Below are positions 56,448 to 64,000 of a stretch of 64,000 nt of DNA, one piece after another. The position numbers and the translations under genes are program-made. The stretch's first letter is position 1; each line of letters starts with the position of its first letter. The stretch covers positions 7,956,621-8,020,620 of the forward strand of contig CM032809.1 in assembly GCA_019155185.1 (NCBI GenBank). The letters are read 5' to 3'. Origin of the DNA: Beaufortia kweichowensis (taxonomy: Eukaryota; Chordata; Actinopteri; Cypriniformes; Gastromyzontidae). The notes under the pieces were generated by a model, which had not been told where the DNA came from, ran no database searches, and saw only the letters and a program-made list of their open reading frames with translations.

Positions 56448-58106
56448 CTATTCAAGCTGCTCTTTATACAGTAAAAGTGACATTTTGTGTGTAGCTGGTG
56501 GCAAAGAACAGTGAACTTCACTCTTTTCAAACCTTTCATCTTCGTTCAGGCAGATGTCTTCTGTATCCTCAAACTCACTGTCAGGGTTGTTTAGATGTAA
56601 TGGTTCACCATTTTCTCTGGATAATATTATTATCTCAAATTCTTCATCAGCGCTGTTTGTCACAATAGTGTCTACCTCATCCAGTTTCTCAGATCGAATG
56701 CAAACAACCACACTTTGTTTGAAAATGTAAAATAAAGGCTGCACTAGTTTCTTAAACAGAGTTGAGGCGTAGCATTTTAGTGCTAAAGTAATGAGCACTG
56801 GGGTTAAAGGGCAGCCCTGACATGGCAAACTATCATTTCTAACAAGGTTTGCTACAGCAAGGAAGTCCTGATTTGATTGTCGTTGTCTGTTTAACTCTTC
56901 CTTAAAACATCGCATTGTCTCGGTGCCAAGTGTTTTGGGAGTGATCAGGACAGCATGTAACTTTCTTGGTATCCGTCTCTCTGACTGAGAATCCAGAAAG
57001 TCTTCTAGGCGTCTTGCTAGAATCCTTGCGATGATGAGATAGTCAACGTTAAAAAACTTTTGACTGTTGTCATGCGGACTTTCCACAAATTCATTAAAGC
57101 GTCTCTCGGTGCAGTTAAGGGCGCCACTCACGATTGTGTTATAGAGCACCTTTATGTATGGAATTACACCTTGAATATTCTCCTTATAGAAAGAAGCTGG
57201 AATGCCGTCTGGTCTTGGTGTATCTGATACTTGAAGAGACTGTACAACTGAGACAATGTCAACCTCACTTAGTGCACTTTCTTGAAACAATGAAAATTCA
57301 GTCACCTCCATCCCAAAATGATTTTTGTGACTGAGCAGGTGAGCAGGGGAGAGTGATTGTATCCAGGGATCATTCCTAAGATTTGTTGTTGGGACATTGT
57401 TGATCTCCAAAGACAAAAACTGATGGTCCGACCTTTCTGAATCGTTTATCTCACAGCTTCTGACACGCCACATACATTCTTCTGGAATGAAGAAGTAATC
57501 CAGTCTTGATGAAGTGTTACCTCTGCAGAATGTATAATTCTTCTCAGCAGGGTGTTTTCTTCTCCAGACGTCTGCCAGCTGAAGAGCTTTCATGAAGTTT
57601 TCCACACAGAGAAACAGTTTACTGTGAATTCGATTATTTGTCACTTTGTTGTCTTTACATTTCTTGTCAATAAAGGGATTGAGAACGGTATTAAAATCTC
57701 CACCAATCACAAGCAACCCCACGGTCATCGACTGCAGGTATCTTGAAAGTGTATCAAGGGTTTCTGTGTCAGTTTGGTGGTTATAAACACTAACAAGTGT
57801 GTACAGCTGACCATGCAGTTTACATTTCAACACAACATAACCTCCGCAACTGTCCTTTTCAGCATTGACATATGTAAAGTCTAATGTTTTCCTAAAAAGT
57901 ATAGCTGTTCCTCTTTGGGATGAGGAATATTTTGTGCAGTAAATATGCCACTCATCTTCGAGACGTTTTACAAAATGATCATCTTCTCCAATGTGTGTCT
58001 CTTGTAAGAAAATAACATCAGCATTACTCAGTTGTGTCAGTTTCTGATATATTTGTTTTCTTAGTCCATTAACATTCCAAGTGATGAAATGTATGGTTTC
58101 AGCCAT
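56448..58106 (-). CDS. LINE-derived EEP endonuclease with RT remnant (EEP-B, 552 aa)
   Basis: A single-exon ORF of 552 aa. Residues 1-235 form an apparently complete Tx1/L1-type APE endonuclease: WNVNGL (Asn13), QETH (Glu36), SVYNHQ (Tyr108), GGDFN (Asp137, Asn139), SRLDYF (Asp203) and SDH (Asp227, His228). Next come reverse-transcriptase fragments: RPDGIPASFYK (298-308), FNVDYLIIARILARRLE (352-368) and GCPLTPV (431-437). The catalytic motif A and the YADD motif are absent, so it cannot copy RNA. The tail after GCPLTPV is about 115 aa and acidic (EFEDTEDICLNEDERFE). A typical Tx1-like ORF2 exceeds 1000 aa. The ATG lies 34 nt after a splice acceptor (TTTTGACAG), and the stop lies about 150 nt before the acceptor of GTPase exon 1. 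The preserved frame suggests a domesticated DNA/RNA nuclease. Its substrate is unknown. Confidence 0.88.
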   Translation of the reverse strand: MAETIHFITWNVNGLRKQIYQKLTQLSNADVIFLQETHIGEDDHFVKRLEDEWHIYCTKYSSSQRGTAILFRKTLDFTYVNAEKDSCGGYVVLKCKLHGQLYTLVSVYNHQTDTETLDTLSRYLQSMTVGLLVIGGDFNTVLNPFIDKKCKDNKVTNNRIHSKLFLCVENFMKALQLADVWRRKHPAEKNYTFCRGNTSSRLDYFFIPEECMWRVRSCEINDSERSDHQFLSLEINNVPTTNLRNDPWIQSLSPAHLLSHKNHFGMEVTEFSLFQESALSEVDIVSVVQSLQVSDTPRPDGIPASFYKENIQGVIPYIKVLYNTIVSGALNCTERRFNEFVESPHDNSQKFFNVDYLIIARILARRLEDFLDSQSERRIPRKLHAVLITPKTLGTETMRCFKEELNRQRQSNQDFLAVANLVRNDSLPCQGCPLTPVLITLALKCYASTLFKKLVQPLFYIFKQSVVVCIRSEKLDEVDTIVTNSADEEFEIIILSRENGEPLHLNNPDSEFEDTEDICLNEDERFEKSEVHCSLPPATHKMSLLLYKEQLE

Positions 58107-58140
58107 TAACAGACTCTAGATCCACATCTATATTAGTTCC
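58107..58140 (-). promoter_or_regulatory. Splice acceptor and 5' UTR of endonuclease EEP-B
   Basis: CTCAATTTTGTTTTGACAG ends at 58141 on the - strand, followed by a 34-nt leader to the ATG at 58106. With the promoter about 1.1 kb upstream this predicts an intron in the 5' UTR. Confidence 0.5.
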
Positions 58141-59255
58141 CTGTCAAAACAAAATTGAGGGAATGTAGCAATTTGACAAAACTAAGATATTACATCAAGT
58201 ACACTAAAGATATAATGTGAGATAATTACTGGGCTAAGTCCTTTAAATTCATGAAATTAGAGCCCTATAGTGCCAGACTTTCCATAGGCAGAATTGAAAA
58301 ATAATAACATGTCTTCCCAACATTTTCTATCCTAAGTAAATGCTACATTCTTTTGTGTACATCAGTATTAAATCTTCTCATGTAAAAAGATCTCTTTACT
58401 TTTGGTGCATGTTTTTGGAAGCATTACCTGATAAACAAAAGAATATTGCACAATTCTATATGACAGGTTAAGACCTATCAAAAATCAACCCACAAACACA
58501 TGGGTGTGGTCCTGACACAATGAAGTTTCCACAAGGATTATTAATCAATAAACACAAAAAAATATTTCTCCAAACTAAACTTAAAACTGTCACCACAGAC
58601 ATATCATAATGTATGTATGTTTGTATGCCACAATAATTTAATGTAAAGTATAAGAAAATATCCACAGGTGGAAATGCATCTTCTCCGTATTGTTTCATAT
58701 TGGTTTCGATTCATAGTAAACGGACTAGATCACGTGGTTTCGGTTGCACAAAATGTTCTACAGACTATAAAAATATAAGAAATAAATGTTCTCAAAAACA
58801 TTTGACTGAGAGGTTGTCATTTTATACCGAGCAATGTCATGTAAAGAAATGTAAAGAAATATGTAATTTCTTTACATCAAATCAAAACAAGAAAAGTAAA
58901 GAGTCTAAAAAATGTCACTTTGGATGAAATAAACTAATAAAAATAAAAAATGTATTAGTCTATTAATAAAGATTTTTTTTCAGTTTTAATAAAGGCTTTT
59001 AAAAAAAATTTTTTTTCCACATTAACTAAAATCATATTTTTTATTTAGATTTTAAAGTTAGTTACCTTATATGTATGATGATGTAGATCTGTAGAAATAG
59101 ACTTCAACAATAATTAAATTCTTATTCTTGACAAAAAGTCAAGCCAACGTGCTTTCTAATTGTAGATACCAACACCTTGTTTCATATTGAACAAACAACA
59201 GACTTCTGACGCTTTATCTGCCTATCAAAGTCCTTTTGGGGAAGTCAGAGTAATC

Positions 59256-59575
59256 TGCCGCCATGTTTGCAACACTTCCGGGCAGCTATTTCAGTCACAG
59301 AGAGACCACAGTCCCATCTGTTTAAATGGGAGAAGACTGATATCGCTACAATCTCTGACTAAAATTACAATTAAATAATATATTCCCAACTAACACTTAA
59401 ACCGGATATCTACTTCACCATAACTTTTGATTCTTAAGCTGAAATTGCGCTAAAAACACATTTTGAAGTTGCTTCAGCTACTGCGCATGTGCAGAGGTTG
59501 GCAAGCCTCTCCGTAAACTCTTTTAAGAGCTTCTGCCCCTATCAAATATCAGTCTTTATCGATTGATGATTGGCT
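59256..59575 (-). promoter_or_regulatory. Duplicated housekeeping-type promoter, copy B
   Basis: Same element order as copy A on the - strand: CCAAT (complement of 59569-59573), NRF1-like site (complement of 59482-59493), ETS CCGGAAGT (complement of 59274-59281) and YY1-like AAACATGGCGGCA (complement of 59256-59268). It faces EEP-B and, beyond it, the GTPase gene. No closer promoter for the GTPase exon 1 is visible. Confidence 0.6.
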
Positions 59576-61223
59576 CGTTTTAAAGAAAGGCGGGACTTTA
59601 TATTGAGCTCTGCATGTGTTGCATCATGTAGAGCAGGTTGGTGAAAAACAATCATTTGTTTGTAGAAATAAAGTAAATTGTGCCCTTTTTTGCAATGCAA
59701 CTAAATCTTTGTTTTTCGTTCAGCAGTTCCAACACTTTTCTTTACGCACTCGTGAGTTTTGCTCTCTGATCTGCTGGCGCTGTAAGCAGAGGAAGCCGGA
59801 AGAGCAGGATGTGGTTTTAACAAGAAAAAAAACATCCTGAATTTACAAAGCAGATGAAATTGTGATGTTGAGGTAAAAAGTGTTGCTACACACCAAACAG
59901 ACAGACACACATCGGGCTGATGGATCATGTATTTAAAATACAAAAAATTATAAAACATAATTTTAACGTTTTGGTCATTTTAAAAATATCATTTCATTTG
60001 TTTATGACAATTTGTCATAAATTTTTCCATCAAAATATAATTTGTCGTGATTCGATTATAATTGTTGAATCTTTTGTGAAATGTTAAAGGAATATGGAAA
60101 TAACATAGGTGTACCTCCAAAGAAACCAAAAAGATAAACCAAACATTGTTAAATCCATATTTAACACTTTCTTAAACTTGCGTAATGCAGCTGTTTGTAT
60201 AAATGAAATGACTTGTAGGAGTCATGGCAGTTCACTGTCCACTGCTTCGATCTATCGGGGTGAAATATTGTGTAGTAGTGAGGACTTGATGACAAGCCTT
60301 TTAAACAATAAATCTGAAGTTAAATGTAGTGTCTGTCAATAGATTTATTCACTGCCTAAAGAAGAGAGATATTTACACGTATGACACTGTGACTGAACTA
60401 AATCTGTTCTTTGTTTTACTTTTCATACAAACATGCCAAAAATGAAAGTAGATATACATGCATTTCACCAAGATTACATAATATTTTTTTTCCAGTTGTA
60501 TTACACTGAATCGAGTAACATAATGTCATCTAAATCTGGTTGAGGATATTTTGAGGATATATTGAGTCATTTAGATACAGGTTACTGGTTTCACAGACTT
60601 ATTTGACTCAGAATTAATAGACATCAGTCCATATTTAATGCTCTTGTATTAATGTTCTCATGTTACATGCAGTAGATAATATAGACAGTGTTATATATTT
60701 GTTTGCATTGTTATTAGCCTAGCCATCTCATTCCTCTATCTCACTGTATCTACATGTAATACAATGATGGATACAGTTATATTGTAGCGTTAACAACATA
60801 CATTGTCCAGTAAAAAAACACGAGAATTACCAACAGCCGAATGATTTTTTTAACAAGGCTGCCTCTGTTGGAGACACTACAGAATATCATCTAGGATTGT
60901 ACAGGCAACTGTGTAGTGTTCACTGCAAAACATTTGAAACCTTTCCAACTCCAACTTTTCTAGGGACTAGAACATTTTTTAGTTGGCTCAGTTAAAGTTC
61001 TGTACATTTAAGGAACATACTGTTGCCACAATTGATAATTGAGAGTTGTGCCCATTTTGATGGAACAAGTCACTATAAAGTTTTGAGTTGAAGAGGTTTC
61101 ACAATTTTTGCAGTGTTTTATAAAGGTTTTATTTGAGAAATTAGTCACACATGTGTTTCATTCTGGTATAATATTTAATATGCCTTTTCAATACATTGTC
61201 TTGTTTATCTGTCTGTGCTTCTG

Positions 61224-61315
61224 TAGCTCAGCTTGTAAAGCATAGTGTTAGCAACCCCAAAGACATGGGTTTGATGGTATTTAAATCGCAAATGCTTTTA
61301 ATATAATGCATAAAT
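61224..61315 (+). mobile_element. tRNA-derived SINE head in block X copy B
   Basis: Box A-like TAGCTCAGCTTGTAAAGCAT (61224-61243) and a mutated box B (GGGTTTGATGG, 61267-61277) have tRNA-like spacing, followed by sequence ending AATGCATAAA. It cannot fold as a tRNA: there is no acceptor stem. Confidence 0.6.
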
Positions 61316-61769
61316 TTTATCTGTGTATAATTATACATCATTTTTTAAAACAATTTATCCCAATTTAAATATATTTCTCTTGTTTGTGTTCAATGCCATA
61401 AGAATGAGGTCATAATTATTGTTTTATTCACTTTATAGAAATAATTCATAAATTGCCAATTCTGAAGTTTATTTAAAAGAAAACTTGAAACAAGTTGTAC
61501 ATAAAAAAAACTTGCTTAAACAATAAGGTCCACACATTCTGCAGTAATGTAGATTTATGTACTTTAGAATAATGTAGATTACCTAAAAAATACATGACAT
61601 CAATTTCTTTAACATTGTTGTAGCTATTTTTTGAGTTTTCATTTTTATTACCAAGTTGTGATTCAGTGACTTTGTGGCACAAAATTATTGTACAAAACAA
61701 TTGGTTAAATTTGTTCAAAGGTTAGAAAATCATAATTTCTTTCATCACATCACTTGTCTCCTAATATTT

Positions 61770-61820
61770 GTAAGTCACTTTGGATAAATGTTTCAGCTAA
61801 ATGCCTAAATGTAAATGTAA
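61770..61820 (+). mobile_element. SINE 3' tail fragment
   Basis: GTAAGTCACTTTGGATAAAT, GTTTCAGCTAAATGCCTAAA, TGTAAATGTAA: the same tail as the - strand SINE at 11763-11880. Confidence 0.7.
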
Positions 61821-62030
61821 TCACAAAACAAACTTAAGCAAACTAAAAATCATTATATATCCATACTATATATTCTATTAAAAACACAATTTGCAACTGT
61901 ACAGTAGGTTAACGTAAATACATTGAATAATTGTCCTTTTATTTTTAACTGCAGGAAATTAATATATAATAATTTTTTCAACAATAAAATCTCAATTAAA
62001 AAATCTAATAAAACCAGTAAAACTCAAGAT

Positions 62031-62378
62031 TACTATTCAACTACTGAACAAATCTTTGCTTAAACACAGTACAGGATGTATACATATTTCATCTTCATAG
62101 GAAGATTTATCTGATAATCTTCATATTTCATCTTCCAAGGTTGTGGCCATATCATAGTTATAAATAAACACATCAGTTGTCAGGTACCACTAAACACATA
62201 TAGCTAAAATAACAGTTAAATGAGCCTACAATGATATAAAGCATGATATTGATGCATAAAACAACAGCAAGATAATACAACTACTGTATTTACATTTGAA
62301 GAATTGAATTTGGACATGTGCAAAATTAATATGTTGCACACATTGTTTGTTTTAATTTACTGTTTGATAAATGTGTGA
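62031..62378. other. 3' flank of endonuclease EEP-C
   Basis: AT-rich sequence between block X and the EEP-C stop codon. I saw no separate feature in it. Confidence 0.5.
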
Positions 62379-63974
62379 CTACTCAGACTGTTCATCTGTG
62401 AGCTCATTAACAAATCTACAATGCACAGTAGGTAATTCTTCCTCTGCTTTTCTCAAACAATCTTCCCTGATGTTTTTAGAGAGTCTCACAATGACATTCT
62501 CTTTGCGAATATGAACCTCTGATTCTGGCTGTCCAACACTTTTAAGAAACTTTTCAGCAACATGCATAAGACACAGTCTCATCAGTACAGGAGTCAGTGG
62601 ACAACCCAAGTGTAGTAATTTGTATCTGCCATTATGGCTGTTTTTCAGAAGCTTTTCAAGCACATCAATGTTAAATTTACTTTGTAAAGGTGGGCTTCTT
62701 TGTTGCTCTTTTGTTAAGCAGCGTTGTAAGAATTGCCATGGAATCATTTTTGCTCCCTTTCTAAAAGCAAACAGCACTGTTTGACTGTTTGTTTTGTTAT
62801 CAGTGTAGTATGATGAGTGGGAATCCAAGTGTTCATTAAGCCACCAGGCCATGATGGTGGACAGAATCAGATAGTCAACATTGAATATGTAAATATCGGT
62901 CTGAGATACATTATAAGTCTTATTGAAAGACTTTGGGACATTTACTGGCTGTTTAAGTAAATTGTGATAAAACACACACAAATATGGAATAAGAGCATAA
63001 GAGTAACTCTTATAGAATAAGAGTGATATACCATCTGGCCGTTTATTTTTGTTTTTGTTCACTGCCAGGGACTGAATTGCCCTTTCAACATCTTTAACCT
63101 GAATCTTATTAAAGGAATGTTGACTGAAAGTTAAATCAAATCTCTGACCCCAAAAATCTTGTTTGCGTCTGAGCCATTGCTGTGAAACCTCTGACACAAA
63201 TTCAGAGATATTTTTTTTATGTGTATTTTCAATGACATCCAGTTGATTTGATGTTTTTATTTTGTGGCACCTGATTTTAAACAGAACTGGTTTATGGTCT
63301 GAGCAGCAGTCGTCCTCAGAAATCTTACAGCTTTCAACATAGTGCATTGATTCCTCTGGTACAAAAAGATAATCTAATCGTGATTGGTCTGAATAGGTGT
63401 ATTTTCGGCATGTTGGGTTAAGTCTTCTCCATACATCTGCAAGATGAAAGGATGTAATGAATTTCTCTACAGTTGGTCTCAACATCAAATGTCGCTCATT
63501 CTTTGTTGAAGAATCTCTGTCCAGATGTGGATTCAGAGCGATGTTGAAGTCTCCTCCAATCAATAAGATGCCCTCTGCAAAATCCTCCAGTATGTTTGTG
63601 AGTTTCTTTAGGGGTCTTGAATCTATCTGATGAGTATACATACTAACAAGTGTATACAGCTGACCTTTGAGAGTACATTTGACTGCAACATAGCAGCCTG
63701 TAGTATCCTTGCGAGTAAAAATCTTTGATTTGCTAAGCATATCTTTCCTTATTAAAATAGCAACCCCTTTATTCTTTGATGTGTATGTTGTAAAAACTGG
63801 TTTCCAATTGTCAATGCTGCTGAAAACACTTCTATCATTTAGTCCAATGTGAGTCTCCTGAATAAAGGCAACGTGACAGTTATGTTTCTCTATTTCTGTC
63901 ATCACATCTTTAATCTTAGATTTTAGCCCGTTTGTATTCCAGGTCATGAAGGAAAGCTTTCCCCTAGTATCCAT
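62379..63974 (-). CDS. LINE-derived EEP endonuclease with RT remnant (EEP-C, 531 aa)
   Basis: An intact single-exon ORF, clearly diverged from EEP-B but collinear. The endonuclease motifs are WNTNGL (Asn15), QETH (Glu40), SMYTHQ (Tyr113), GGDFN (Asp142, Asn144), SRLDYLF (Asp201) and SDH (Asp226, His227). RT remnants are RPDGIS (312-317), FNVDYLIL (364-371) and GCPLTPV (457-463). As in EEP-B, the catalytic RT aspartate motifs, thumb and C-terminal zinc knuckle are missing, but its 68-aa tail differs (ends NELTDEQSE). The shared truncation pattern implies that the common ancestor was already RT-dead, so the frame has been kept for another reason. It lies just right of block X copy B. Whether a DUF4806 or GTPase gene ever lay on its 3' side, as for EEP-B, cannot be seen. 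The 5' region is cut by the window end. Confidence 0.88.
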   Translation of the reverse strand: MDTRGKLSFMTWNTNGLKSKIKDVMTEIEKHNCHVAFIQETHIGLNDRSVFSSIDNWKPVFTTYTSKNKGVAILIRKDMLSKSKIFTRKDTTGCYVAVKCTLKGQLYTLVSMYTHQIDSRPLKKLTNILEDFAEGILLIGGDFNIALNPHLDRDSSTKNERHLMLRPTVEKFITSFHLADVWRRLNPTCRKYTYSDQSRLDYLFVPEESMHYVESCKISEDDCCSDHKPVLFKIRCHKIKTSNQLDVIENTHKKNISEFVSEVSQQWLRRKQDFWGQRFDLTFSQHSFNKIQVKDVERAIQSLAVNKNKNKRPDGISLLFYKSYSYALIPYLCVFYHNLLKQPVNVPKSFNKTYNVSQTDIYIFNVDYLILSTIMAWWLNEHLDSHSSYYTDNKTNSQTVLFAFRKGAKMIPWQFLQRCLTKEQQRSPPLQSKFNIDVLEKLLKNSHNGRYKLLHLGCPLTPVLMRLCLMHVAEKFLKSVGQPESEVHIRKENVIVRLSKNIREDCLRKAEEELPTVHCRFVNELTDEQSE

Positions 63975-64000
63975 AATTACAGTGCTATATGTTACAGGGC

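Larger units (their letters stand above)
57885..60108. repeat. Recent segmental duplication, copy B
   Basis: Near-identical partner of 44240-47035, carrying the intact endonuclease 5' end and its promoter. It lacks the solo LTR: the empty CACC site is at about 58588. Small differences include extra GTAAAGAAAT near 58850 and a diverged 25-bp patch near 59835. Confidence 0.9.
60170..62030. repeat. Flanking block X, copy B of tandem duplication
   Basis: Direct counterpart of 38878-40535 (see landmarks there). Here it lies between promoter copy B and the third endonuclease gene. It contains extra inserted sequence, including a tRNA-like SINE piece near 61224. Confidence 0.8.

Noticed and set aside
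61224..61300. Possible tRNA gene with box A and box B.
   Set aside because: There is no acceptor stem or complete cloverleaf, and it is followed by SINE-type sequence; called as a SINE head.
44058..63974. The endonuclease ORFs as ordinary active LINE elements.
   Set aside because: RT motif A, YADD, thumb and C-terminal region are absent from both intact copies, and no ORF1, poly(A) tail or target duplication was found at their ends.

Overview
The window looks like teleost nuclear DNA, probably from a cypriniform fish. It is AT-rich, intron-dense and almost free of long ORFs. It carries very long GA/TC microsatellites, tRNA-derived SINE tails and several palindromic MITE families that I recognise as common in zebrafish and carp relatives. 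No search could be run, so the organism call rests on pattern recognition.

From 1 to about 38.8 kb the only gene I can rebuild completely is a small secreted PI-PLC X-domain enzyme on the + strand (three exons, 15137-16895, 303 aa, own poly(A) signal). The rest of this half is intronic or intergenic. It holds microsatellites, SINE and MITE copies, an unnamed interspersed repeat present three times, a few orphan candidate exons flanked by good splice sites, and GC-balanced non-coding blocks that could be conserved regulatory elements.

From 38.8 to 64 kb everything interpretable is on the - strand and belongs to a tandemly duplicated cluster. From left to right it holds: a flanking block (copy A); a six-exon DUF4806-type gene (42126-43717, 300 aa); a broken LINE-derived endonuclease ORF (44058-44460); a duplicated promoter and upstream region split by a 554-bp solo LTR; a 20-exon SLIP-GC/NUGGC-like nuclear GTPase gene (49362-56290, 811 aa); an intact LINE-derived endonuclease ORF (56448-58106, 552 aa); the second promoter copy; the flanking block (copy B); and a diverged intact endonuclease ORF (62379-63974, 531 aa). 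The two multi-exon reconstructions keep reading frame across every splice junction.

The main point of interest is the endonuclease family. The proteins have an apparently complete APE-like (EEP) catalytic domain of the Tx1/L1 LINE type. They are followed by a shrunken reverse transcriptase that keeps the fingers motifs and a GCPLTPV segment but has lost both catalytic aspartate motifs. Two diverged copies share this architecture and remain open for more than 1.5 kb, which suggests a domesticated gene family rather than recent transposons. One endonuclease ORF lies directly between a housekeeping-type promoter and the first coding exon of the GTPase gene. That GTPase gene begins with the same N-terminal module as the neighbouring DUF4806 gene, so exon shuffling and possibly shared transcription link the three gene types.
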